7,161 nucleotides of DNA from Palsa-461 sp036844945 (lineage in GTDB: Bacteria; Actinomycetota; Acidimicrobiia; Acidimicrobiales; RAAP-2), in the NCBI GenBank assembly GCA_036844945.1, contig DAIUEV010000089.1, positions 1-7,161 on the forward strand, in the 5' to 3' direction. The stretch's first letter is position 1; every line of letters starts with the position of its first letter. Made by a program: the position numbers and the translations under genes. Below are positions 1-4,458 of this stretch, piece by piece. The notes under the pieces are model-generated. The model saw only the letters and a program-made list of their open reading frames with translations, searched no databases and had not been told where the DNA came from.

Positions 1-56
1 AGAGCACACGGCTCATAATCGTGGGGTCGCGGGTTCGAGTCCCGCCGCCGCTACCA
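1..56 (+). tRNA. tRNA-Met (CAT anticodon), 3' portion; 5' end lies outside the window
   Basis: The 3' two thirds of a tRNA is visible. The anticodon stem pairs 7-11 with 19-23 (one G-T pair) around a 7-base loop whose anticodon CAT is at 14-16. The T arm pairs 29-33 with 41-45 around TTCGAGT. The acceptor 3' strand is 46-52, the discriminator A is 53 and an encoded CCA is at 54-56. The anticodon stem lacks the three consecutive G-C pairs typical of initiator tRNA, so elongator Met is the best call. A CAT tRNA modified to read Ile (AUA) cannot be excluded without the missing 5' half. It ends 29 bases before rpmG, so the two are probably transcribed together and the tRNA trimmed out. Confidence 0.93.
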
Positions 57-85
57 GCCAGGGCCGGATCGAGAAAGGACACCGG

Positions 86-250
86 ATGCCGAAGAACGAG
101 AAGCGGGTCCAGGTCACGCTGGCCTGCGAGGTCTGCAAGCGGCGCAACTACATCACGATCAAGAACAAGAACAACGACCGGGAACGGATCGAGATGAAGA
201 AGTACTGCCGCTGGGACCGCCAGCACACCCTCCACAAGGAGACTCGCTAG
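86..250 (+). CDS. rpmG: 50S ribosomal protein L33, with incomplete zinc ribbon
   Basis: This encodes 54 residues, the usual length for bacterial L33, a small protein of the large ribosomal subunit near the E site. The family pattern is clear: TLACEVCKRRNYIT in the first half (CxxC at residues 14 and 17) and KKYCRWDRQHTLHKETR at the end. Zinc-binding L33 proteins normally carry a second CxxC. Here Cys41 is kept but residue 44 is Asp, so only three of four cysteines remain. His48 might substitute, but that is inference. The start ATG has AAAGGA at 74-79, six bases upstream. The gene sits between tRNA-Met and tRNA-Trp, a common place for rpmG upstream of secE. Identification is secure; metal binding is uncertain. 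Confidence 0.97.
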   Translation: MPKNEKRVQVTLACEVCKRRNYITIKNKNNDRERIEMKKYCRWDRQHTLHKETR

Positions 251-358
251 CCGCGCCCGCCGGGCCGACCGGACCGGGCCGGTGGTAGTCTTCCGGGTTG
301 CTGCCCAGGTCAGAAGGCTCGGGCCACCACCCGATGAGGCCTCCGGGCGGGTCAGCCG
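251..358 (+). promoter_or_regulatory. rpmG to tRNA-Trp spacer with possible extended -10 promoter
   Basis: This GC-rich gap contains TGGTAGTCT at 283-291, which reads as an extended -10 element (TGn followed by TAGTCT, fitting TAnnnT). A start near 298 would give a precursor about 60 bases longer than the tRNA at its 5' end. No good -35 hexamer is found 16 to 18 bases upstream. A weak 5-bp stem (268-272 with 279-283) precedes it, without a T tract. The promoter call is inference from motif shape only; co-transcription from rpmG is the alternative. Confidence 0.25.
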
Positions 359-431
359 AGGGCAGTAGCTCAACTGGTAGAGCACCGGTCTCCAAAACCG
401 GCGGTTGGGGGTTCGAGTCCCTCCTGCCCTG
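359..431 (+). tRNA. tRNA-Trp (CCA anticodon)
   Basis: This is a complete 73-base cloverleaf. The acceptor strands AGGGCAG (359-365) and CTGCCCT (424-430) pair perfectly and G431 is the discriminator. The anticodon stem pairs 385-389 with 397-401, and the loop carries anticodon CCA at 392-394, which reads the tryptophan codon UGG. The T loop contains GTTCGAGTC. The 3' CCA is not encoded, unlike the tRNA-Met at the left edge, so it must be added after transcription. Placement directly upstream of secE is a widespread arrangement and suggests release from the secE-nusG transcript or from a shared promoter. Confidence 0.97.
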
Positions 432-475
432 CTCGTCCCCAGACCGAGACCCAGCTCGACACACGGAGTGTCCGA

Positions 476-775
476 ATGAACCGCGAGACCAAGCGACTGA
501 TGCAGCGCCAGGGCCAGATGGAGGCCGACGGCTCGCCGTCGACCCGCCGAGCCGCGCAGCCCGCCCCGGTCGCCACGCGCCGCCGCCGGCGCACCTCGCC
601 GGCGCAGTTCGTGAGGGAGGTCCGTGACGAGCTCCGTCAGGTCGCCTGGCCGAACCGCTCCGAGATGGTCAACTACACGGCCGTCGTGATCACCACGCTC
701 GTGCTGATGGTGTCGCTCATCTTCGTGCTCAACCTCGGCTTCGGGAAGGCCGTGCTGTTCATGTTCCACAAATGA
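476..775 (+). CDS. secE: Protein translocase subunit SecE
   Basis: This 99-residue protein is the small essential subunit of the SecYEG channel in the cytoplasmic membrane, where it clamps SecY. The signature lies at about residues 46-64 (VREVRDELRQVAWPNRSEM), the amphipathic helix that lies on the membrane surface. A single transmembrane segment follows at about 66-88, rich in V, I, L and T. The first 40 residues are hydrophilic and end in a run of five arginines (35-39), a cytosolic extension of the kind often seen in actinobacteria. One transmembrane helix rather than three is typical outside enterobacteria. The ATG is preceded by GGAG at 465-468. The stop overlaps the nusG start (ATGA), indicating one operon with coupled translation. 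Confidence 0.97.
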   Translation: MNRETKRLMQRQGQMEADGSPSTRRAAQPAPVATRRRRRTSPAQFVREVRDELRQVAWPNRSEMVNYTAVVITTLVLMVSLIFVLNLGFGKAVLFMFHK

Positions 776-1560
776 CGCTCGACGACCTGGACCAGTCCCC
801 GACGGACATCGAGACCGACGAGTTGTCGGCCGAGATTCAGCCGTCCGGCACCGAAGAGACCCCCGGCCCCGACGCCGAGGCGTCCTCCGAGGAGGAGCCC
901 GCGTTCGCGGCCGAGCTGGAGCCGGACGTGGTCGTGGACGCGACCGCCGGGGCCGACCACGAGTACGACGAGGACGAGGACGGCGAAGCGGTGCCGCCCC
1001 CGCCGAGCCCGTTCGACCGGCCGGGGCGGTGGTACGTGGTCCACACCTACTCGGGCTACGAGAACAAGGTGAAGGGCAACCTCTTCAACGTGATGGCCTC
1101 GCGCAGCATGGAGGACCGCGTCTTCGAGGTCGAGATCCCCATGGAAGACGTGGTCGAGTTCAAGGCCGGCAAGAAGGTGACCGTGGCGAAGAAGGTGTTC
1201 CCCGGCTACCTGCTCGTCCGGTGCGACCTCGACGACGACGTCTGGGGCGCGATCCGGAACACCCCGGGGGTCACCGGCTTCGTTGGTCCGGGCACCAAGC
1301 CCACGCCGCTGTCGCGGCGCGAGGTCGAGAGCATCCTGCAGGTGAAGGTGGAGGGGACCGAGGCCTCGCCGAAGCGCACCCGCCCGCGGCTCGAGTACGA
1401 GGTCAACGAGACGGTGAGGGTGAAGGAAGGGCCCTTCGCCGACTTCTCCGGCCAGATCGCCGAGATCAACGAGGACCAACTCAAGCTGAAGGTGCTGGTG
1501 AACATCTTCGGCCGGGAAACCCCCGTCGAGCTCGAGTTCAGCCAAGTCGCGAAGCTCTAG
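772..1560 (+). CDS. nusG: Transcription termination/antitermination factor NusG
   Basis: NusG binds the RNA polymerase clamp through its N-terminal NGN domain and uses its C-terminal KOW domain to contact Rho, S10 or other partners. In this 262-residue protein NGN spans about residues 86-190, starting GRWYVVHTYSGYENKVKGNL and including VFPGYLLVRCDL. KOW spans about 210-262 (VRVKEGPFADFSGQIAEIN, then KVLVNIFGRETPVELEF). Residues 1-84 form an acidic, low-complexity extension rich in D, E, P, A and S, ending in a proline run. Many NusG proteins lack this, being about 175-185 residues, though long acidic N termini are known in actinobacteria. The start ATG overlaps the secE stop by four bases with no Shine-Dalgarno directly before it, which points to translational coupling. 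rplK follows 30 bases later. Confidence 0.97.
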   Translation: MTLDDLDQSPTDIETDELSAEIQPSGTEETPGPDAEASSEEEPAFAAELEPDVVVDATAGADHEYDEDEDGEAVPPPPSPFDRPGRWYVVHTYSGYENKVKGNLFNVMASRSMEDRVFEVEIPMEDVVEFKAGKKVTVAKKVFPGYLLVRCDLDDDVWGAIRNTPGVTGFVGPGTKPTPLSRREVESILQVKVEGTEASPKRTRPRLEYEVNETVRVKEGPFADFSGQIAEINEDQLKLKVLVNIFGRETPVELEFSQVAKL

Positions 1561-1590
1561 TTCCCACCGAAAGACCGAGAGGAAGATCCA

Positions 1591-2022
1591 ATGCCCCCCC
1601 GCAAGCGCGTGCTCGCCAAGGTGAAGATCCAGCTGGACGCCGGATCCGCCACCCCCGCGCCGCCCGTCGGGACCGCCCTCGGGCCGCACGGCGTGCAGAC
1701 GATGGAGTTCTGCAAGCAGTACAACGCCGCGACCGAGAACCAGCGCGGCACCGTGGTGCCGGTCGACATCACGATCTACGAGGACCGGACCTTCACCTTC
1801 GTGCTGAAGACCCCGCCCACCCCGGTGCTCCTGCGCCAGGCCGCCGGGGTCGAGAAGGGGGCCGCGACCAGCGGGCGGGAGCAGGTGGGGTCGGTCACCG
1901 ACGCCCAGCTCGCCGACATCGCCCGCATCAAGATGCCCGACCTCAACACCAACGACCTCGAGCAGGCGAAGCTCCAGGTGGCCGGGACCGCCCGCTCGAT
2001 GGGCATCACGGTCTCGGGCTGA
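1591..2022 (+). CDS. rplK: 50S ribosomal protein L11
   Basis: L11 binds the GTPase-associated region of 23S rRNA at the stalk base and is the site where thiopeptides such as thiostrepton act and where RelA-type stringent signalling is sensed. The protein is 143 residues, the standard length. The N-terminal domain carries TPAPPVGTALGPHG (21-34) with the prolines of the flexible thiopeptide-contact region. The C-terminal RNA-binding domain holds KMPDLN and AGTARSMGITV near the end. Oddities compared with the common family sequence are Pro at 32 instead of Gln, and Gln-Thr at 36-37 where Asn-Ile is usual. The ATG follows AGAGGAAG at 1578-1585. The gene is 30 bases after nusG and 15 bases before rplA, so it is clearly in the same operon. 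No L1-binding leader was recognised upstream. Confidence 0.98.
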   Translation: MPPRKRVLAKVKIQLDAGSATPAPPVGTALGPHGVQTMEFCKQYNAATENQRGTVVPVDITIYEDRTFTFVLKTPPTPVLLRQAAGVEKGAATSGREQVGSVTDAQLADIARIKMPDLNTNDLEQAKLQVAGTARSMGITVSG

Positions 2023-2037
2023 CAGGGAGGACCATCG

Positions 2038-2760
2038 ATGACCCAGCACGGCAAGAAGTACAAGGAGGCCCTCGGCCAGGTCGACCGTGAGGCGCACCTG
2101 AGCGTCTCGGAGGCCGTCGACATGGTGAAGGAGCTGGCCACCGCGAAGTTCGACGAGACGATCGAGCTGGCGCTGCGCCTCGGGGTCGACCCGAGGAAGG
2201 CCGATCAGATCGTCCGCGGGACGCTGTCGCTCCCGTCGGGCTCGGGCCGCGAGGTCCGGATCGCCGTCTTCGCCGCCGGCGAGAAAGCGGCCGAGGCCCG
2301 CAGCGCCGGTGCGGACGTGGTCGGCGCCGACGACCTGGTGGCGCGGGTGGCCAACGAGGGCTTCTTGGACTTCGACGTGGCCATCGCCACCCCCGACCTC
2401 ATGGGTCAGGTGGGTACCCTCGGCCGGATCCTCGGCCCGCGTGGCCTCATGCCCAACCCGAAGACGGGCACCGTCACGATGGACGTGGGCAAGGGGGTCA
2501 GCGAGTTCAAGAGCGGCCGGGTCGAGTACCGGACCGACAAGGTGGGCAACATCCACGTGCCGGTCGGGAAGGCCTCCTTCACCAAGGCGCAGCTGGTGGC
2601 GAATGTCCATGCGGTCGTCGACGAGCTCGTCCGGGTCAAGCCGGCCGCCGCGAAGGGCCGGTATCTCAGGTCGGTCACCCTCTCCTCGACGATGGGACCG
2701 GGGGTTCGCATCGATCCGGCCCGGGCCCGCGAGGTCGACGAGGAGCTGGCCACCGTCTGA
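2038..2760 (+). CDS. rplA: 50S ribosomal protein L1
   Basis: L1 forms the mobile stalk on the E-site side of the large subunit and helps release deacylated tRNA. In many bacteria it also represses its own operon. The 240-residue product has the L1 signature GTLGRILGPRGLMPNPKTGT in the middle, preceded by the inserted domain (about residues 67-160). The C-terminal part includes FKSGRVEYRTDKVGNIHVPVG and ends with the conserved SSTMGPGVRID. Length is close to the family norm (about 230-240). GGGAGG at 2025-2030 precedes the ATG, and the gene lies 15 bases after the rplK stop. The next 237 bases to rplJ are non-coding and structured. Confidence 0.98.
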   Translation: MTQHGKKYKEALGQVDREAHLSVSEAVDMVKELATAKFDETIELALRLGVDPRKADQIVRGTLSLPSGSGREVRIAVFAAGEKAAEARSAGADVVGADDLVARVANEGFLDFDVAIATPDLMGQVGTLGRILGPRGLMPNPKTGTVTMDVGKGVSEFKSGRVEYRTDKVGNIHVPVGKASFTKAQLVANVHAVVDELVRVKPAAAKGRYLRSVTLSSTMGPGVRIDPARAREVDEELATV

Positions 2761-2764
2761 CGTT

Positions 2765-2786
2765 TCGTCCCGTCGCCGCGGGACGA
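2765..2786 (+). terminator. Stem-loop just after rplA stop (possible attenuator or processing site)
   Basis: A perfect 8-bp inverted repeat, TCGTCCCG (2765-2772) and CGGGACGA (2779-2786), encloses a 6-base loop. It begins five bases after the rplA stop codon. There is no T run after it (CTAAGGTTC follows), so it is not a canonical intrinsic terminator. It could partially terminate, be cut by an RNase, or protect the rplKA message 3' end. The stem is seen directly; the role is inference. Confidence 0.45.
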
Positions 2787-2787
2787 C

Positions 2788-2793
2788 TAAGGT
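2788..2793 (+). promoter_or_regulatory. Possible -10 element of an rplJL promoter (TAAGGT)
   Basis: TAAGGT fits the actinobacterial -10 pattern TAnnnT and would start transcription near 2800, shortly before the structured L10 leader. The matching -35 is poor: TTCGTC at 2764-2769 lies 18 bases upstream and overlaps the hairpin stem. Separate rplJL promoters downstream of rplA are known in several bacteria, but here the motif alone is weak. Confidence 0.25.
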
Positions 2794-2832
2794 TCACCGG
2801 TCCGTCCGGGAGGATGGACCACACCCACCAAC

Positions 2833-2948
2833 GCCGCAGACCTCCGGTGCACCTCGGTGCCGAAGGGGCTCGATTCGAGCCCGCCTGACGAGGCGATCCG
2901 TTCCGGGAGCCGGTTCACCGGCCCCGTGACCGTCGCTCGGCCTGCGGC
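2833..2948 (+). ncRNA. Ribosomal protein L10 leader (cis-regulatory RNA, kink-turn arm)
   Basis: A closing stem pairs GCCGCAG (2833-2839) with CTGCGGC (2942-2948). Inside, one arm pairs CCTCG (2852-2856) with CGAGG (2889-2893). An asymmetric internal loop then carries GA on each strand (2862-2863 and 2887-2888), followed by AGG/CCT (2864-2866 with 2884-2886) and GGCTCG/CGAGCC (2867-2872 with 2876-2881). Opposed GA steps next to a one-sided bulge are the mark of a kink-turn; the bulge here is five bases rather than the usual three. A second hairpin pairs 2905-2913 with 2918-2925 with one bulged A. L10 leaders are known to bind L10-L12 through a kink-turn that mimics the 23S rRNA site and to repress rplJL. 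Position 50 bases before rplJ fits. The fold was drawn by eye. Confidence 0.7.
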
Positions 2949-2955
2949 CTGGACG

Positions 2956-2971
2956 GGGTCCGCGAGGACCC
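2956..2971 (+). promoter_or_regulatory. GCGA-tetraloop hairpin before the rplJ ribosome-binding site
   Basis: GGGTCC (2956-2961) pairs perfectly with GGACCC (2966-2971) around GCGA, a stable GNRA-type tetraloop. It sits between the closing stem of the L10 leader and the rplJ Shine-Dalgarno sequence. It may be a separate element of the leader or insulate the ribosome-binding site. The stem is seen directly; the function is inference. Confidence 0.45.
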
Positions 2972-2988
2972 ACCCGGGGCACCCGGGG
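2971..2988 (+). repeat. Tandem 9-bp repeat CACCCGGGG x2 overlapping rplJ Shine-Dalgarno
   Basis: CACCCGGGG occurs twice back to back (2971-2979 and 2980-2988). The second copy supplies the first Gs of the rplJ Shine-Dalgarno (GGAG at 2988-2991, six bases before the ATG at 2998). CCCGG at 2973-2977 can pair with CCGGG at 2983-2987, which would partly hide the ribosome-binding site. Whether this matters in the cell is inference. Confidence 0.5.
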
Positions 2989-2997
2989 GAGAGAGCG

Positions 2998-3732
2998 ATG
3001 GAGAACCCACGGCCCGAGAAGGTCGCAGTGGTCGAGGAGGTGCGGGAGCGCCTCGCGTCCGCGCAGGCCTCGGTGGTCACCGAGTACCGCGGGCTCACCG
3101 TCGCCCAGCTCGCCGAGCTCCGCAGGACCCTGGCAGCGGTCGGGGACTTCAAGATCTACAAGAACACGCTCGTCCGGCTGGCGGTCGCGGGGAGCGAGCA
3201 CGAGGGGCTCACCGAGCTCCTGAGCGGCCCCACCGGCATCGCCTTTGTGAGTGGCGAGATCTCGGCTGCGGCAAAGGTCCTCCGGGACTTCGCCCGCACC
3301 TACCCGTCCCTCGTCGTGAAGGGCGGGCTGGCCGACGGGGGAGCGCTCAGCACCGGCGATCTCACGCGGCTGGCCGACCTGCCGTCGCGCGAGGTGCTCC
3401 TGGCGCGCTTCGCCGGCGGTCTGGCCGCCCCGCTGCAGCAGCTCGCTGGGCTGCTGCAGGCGTTGCCCCGCAACCTGGCTTACGGGATCTCGGCCCTGCT
3501 CGACGAGCGCCGGGCGGACGAGCCCGCGCCGGCTCCGGTGGAGCCGCCGGCGCCCGTGGAGCCCGCGACCACCGATGCGACCGACGAACAGCCCGCGACC
3601 ACCGACGCGACGGACGAGCAGCCCTTGGCCGAAGAGGGCCAGGCCGACGTCCCCGCCGCCACGGAGCCCGCGGCCGAGGAGCCCGCGGCCGAGGAGCCGG
3701 TCGCCGAGGGCGACAAGCCCGCCGAGGGCTGA
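2998..3732 (+). CDS. rplJ: 50S ribosomal protein L10 with acidic repeat-containing C-terminal tail
   Basis: L10 anchors the L7/L12 dimers to 23S rRNA and, with them, represses its own mRNA. The core is recognisable in residues 1-172: KVAVVEEVRERLASAQASVV, then TEYRGLTVAQLAELRRTL and FKIYKNTLVRLA. The helix at about 137-172 (FAGGLAAPLQQLAGLLQALP) is the docking site for L7/L12. Residues 173-244 form an extra low-complexity tail rich in P, A, E, T and D. It contains PATTDATDEQ twice (189-208) and three EPAAE-like units (223-237). The whole is 244 residues against roughly 165-180 in most bacteria. The start at 2998 was chosen because of the purine-rich Shine-Dalgarno and because translation begins MENPRPEKVAVV; the open frame extends upstream, but that part is the structured leader. 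rplL follows after 52 bases. Confidence 0.97.
   Translation: MENPRPEKVAVVEEVRERLASAQASVVTEYRGLTVAQLAELRRTLAAVGDFKIYKNTLVRLAVAGSEHEGLTELLSGPTGIAFVSGEISAAAKVLRDFARTYPSLVVKGGLADGGALSTGDLTRLADLPSREVLLARFAGGLAAPLQQLAGLLQALPRNLAYGISALLDERRADEPAPAPVEPPAPVEPATTDATDEQPATTDATDEQPLAEEGQADVPAATEPAAEEPAAEEPVAEGDKPAEG
3562..3621 (+). repeat. Two tandem 30-bp repeats in rplJ encoding PATTDATDEQ
   Basis: Units 3562-3591 and 3592-3621 encode the same ten residues and differ at only three bases, all at third codon positions (GAT/GAC, ACC/ACG, GAA/GAG). The pattern indicates duplication in frame followed by silent changes. It lies in the acidic tail of L10, so copy number could vary without harming the folded core. 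Confidence 0.9.
3664..3708 (+). repeat. Three tandem 15-bp repeats in rplJ encoding EPAAE-like units
   Basis: Copies at 3664-3678 and 3679-3693 are identical (GAGCCCGCGGCCGAG). A diverged third copy at 3694-3708 encodes EPVAE. They sit near the end of the L10 acidic tail, downstream of the 30-bp repeat pair. Confidence 0.85.
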
Positions 3733-3784
3733 GCGCAGCGCCGACCAAAGACCGACGAGAACGAAGACAGAGAAAGGAACCCCC

Positions 3785-4180
3785 ATGGCCGGGACCATCA
3801 CGAAGGACCAGATCCTGGACGGCATCGCTGCCCTCTCGGTGTTGGAGCTCAGCGAGCTCCTGAAGGAGTTCGAGGAGCGCTTCGGCGTGACTGCCGCGGC
3901 GCCGGTCGCGGTGGCCGCCCCGGCCGCCGGCGGCGGGGACTCTGGCGGCGGCTCCGCCGACGAGGAGCAGGTCGAGTTCGACGTCATCCTGACGGCGGCC
4001 GGCGACAAGAAGATCCAGGTGATCAAGGAGGTCCGCTCCCTGACCAGCCTCGGCCTCAAGGAGGCGAAGGACCTGGTCGACGGGGCACCGAAGCCGGTGC
4101 TCGAGCGGGTCAGCAAGGACGAGGCCGCGAAGGCCAAGGCGGCCCTCGAGGGGGCCGGCGGGTCGGTCGAGGTCAAGTAG
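3785..4180 (+). CDS. rplL: 50S ribosomal protein L7/L12
   Basis: This is the stalk protein that recruits and stimulates translational GTPases and is present as several dimers bound to L10. It has 131 residues, near the usual 120-130. The N-terminal dimerisation domain is residues 1-35 (ITKDQILDGIAALSVLELSE onward). The hinge is at about 36-60, and the C-terminal factor-binding domain at about 62-131 includes EFDVILTAAGDKKIQVIKEV, LGLKEAKDLVDGAP and the final GAGGSVEVK. The hinge is Ala/Val/Pro-rich at first and then Gly/Ser-rich (GGGDSGGGS), whereas most are Ala/Pro/Glu-rich throughout. AAAGGA (3773-3778) lies six bases before the ATG. It follows rplJ in the same transcript; higher output than its neighbours is expected from stalk stoichiometry. 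Confidence 0.98.
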   Translation: MAGTITKDQILDGIAALSVLELSELLKEFEERFGVTAAAPVAVAAPAAGGGDSGGGSADEEQVEFDVILTAAGDKKIQVIKEVRSLTSLGLKEAKDLVDGAPKPVLERVSKDEAAKAKAALEGAGGSVEVK

Positions 4181-4190
4181 GCCCTGGTCG

Positions 4191-4213
4191 GGGGTCCGGC
4201 CGGGCCGAACCCT
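4191..4213 (+). terminator. GC-rich hairpin after rplL (possible attenuator)
   Basis: GGGT (4192-4195) pairs with ACCC (4209-4212), then, after one C-A mismatch, CGGC (4197-4200) pairs with GCCG (4204-4207) around a 3-base loop. It begins 11 bases after the rplL stop. Only TTGAC follows, not a T tract, so termination would be partial at best. The 3' foot touches the -35 box of the promoter at 4213. An attenuator between rplL and rpoB is known in Escherichia coli; equivalence here is inference. Confidence 0.4.
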
Positions 4214-4241
4214 TGACTCCCGGGGTCGCGTTCTTTACCCT
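4213..4241 (+). promoter_or_regulatory. Sigma-70 type promoter P1 for rpoB
   Basis: The -35 box is TTGACT (4213-4218), five of six bases matching TTGACA. The spacer is 17 bases, and the -10 box is TACCCT (4236-4241), fitting the actinobacterial TAnnnT pattern. The expected start is near 4248, giving an rpoB leader of about 258 bases. It is the best promoter match in the window and lies exactly where an rpoBC promoter would be useful. Confidence 0.7.
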
Positions 4242-4300
4242 TTTCCCGAGCCCGCGGGGACCCGTCGGTTACCCCGCTTGATGGGACGCGACCCAGGGGG

Positions 4301-4329
4301 TTGTGTTCCCGTCCGTCCACGGTTAGGCT
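4301..4329 (+). promoter_or_regulatory. Sigma-70 type promoter P2 for rpoB
   Basis: The -35 box is TTGTGT (4301-4306), the spacer is 17 bases and the -10 box is TAGGCT (4324-4329), which fits TAnnnT. The start is expected near 4336, about 170 bases before rpoB. Its -35 is weaker than that of P1, but spacing is ideal. Two promoters in series would allow different growth conditions to set RNA polymerase supply; that role is inference. Confidence 0.6.
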
Positions 4330-4430
4330 ACAGGGTTGCCGTGCGCAGCCCGTGGTCCGTACCCCCAATTTGGGTGGGATCGCGCGCGCCACGGCACCGG
4401 CCCTGATCCACCTCGCGTCCACCGTCCCCG

Positions 4431-4458
4431 CTCCGGTTTCGCGCTCCGGAGGCGTTTT
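4431..4458 (+). terminator. Terminator-like hairpin in the rpoB leader
   Basis: CTCCGG (4431-4436) pairs perfectly with CCGGAG (4446-4451) across a 9-base loop. GGCG follows and then TTTT at 4455-4458, with more Ts nearby. The offset T run makes it an imperfect intrinsic terminator. An alternative is that it is simply a leader stem. GCTCCGG is repeated directly (4430-4436 and 4443-4449), so the second copy could compete for pairing. It lies downstream of both promoters and 48 bases before the rpoB start, where it could act as an attenuator. Confidence 0.4.

Noticed and set aside
1029..2090. A 353-codon plus-strand frame overlapping nusG and rplK in another phase
   Set aside because: Arg/Gly/Pro/Ala-rich out-of-frame translation of two certain genes; no independent signal.
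673..2610. A 645-codon open frame on the minus strand across secE, nusG, rplK and rplA
   Set aside because: It spans four well-identified genes on the other strand and has the composition of an antisense shadow.
2814..2888. A 24-codon ORF in the L10 leader as a possible leader peptide
   Set aside because: GGGAGG directly touches the ATG with no spacing, there is no run of regulatory codons, and the interval is better explained by the L10 leader fold.
2791..2921. GGTTCACCGG present at 2791-2800 and 2912-2921
   Set aside because: An exact 10-base repeat, but the second copy is part of a hairpin and the first has no clear structure; chance is likely in such GC-rich sequence.
2857..2997. An upstream GTG start that would lengthen L10 by 47 residues
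   Set aside because: The added residues lie in the structured leader, are not L10-like and lack a proper ribosome-binding site; the ATG at 2998 has a good one and gives the expected N terminus.
4360..4365. TACCCC as a third -10 box with TTGCCG at 4336-4341
   Set aside because: The hexamer lacks the final T of TAnnnT and the spacing is 18; P1 and P2 are clearly better.
2794..4422. A 542-codon open frame on the minus strand across rplJ and rplL
   Set aside because: Same reason: compositional shadow of L10 and L7/L12 genes and their leaders.
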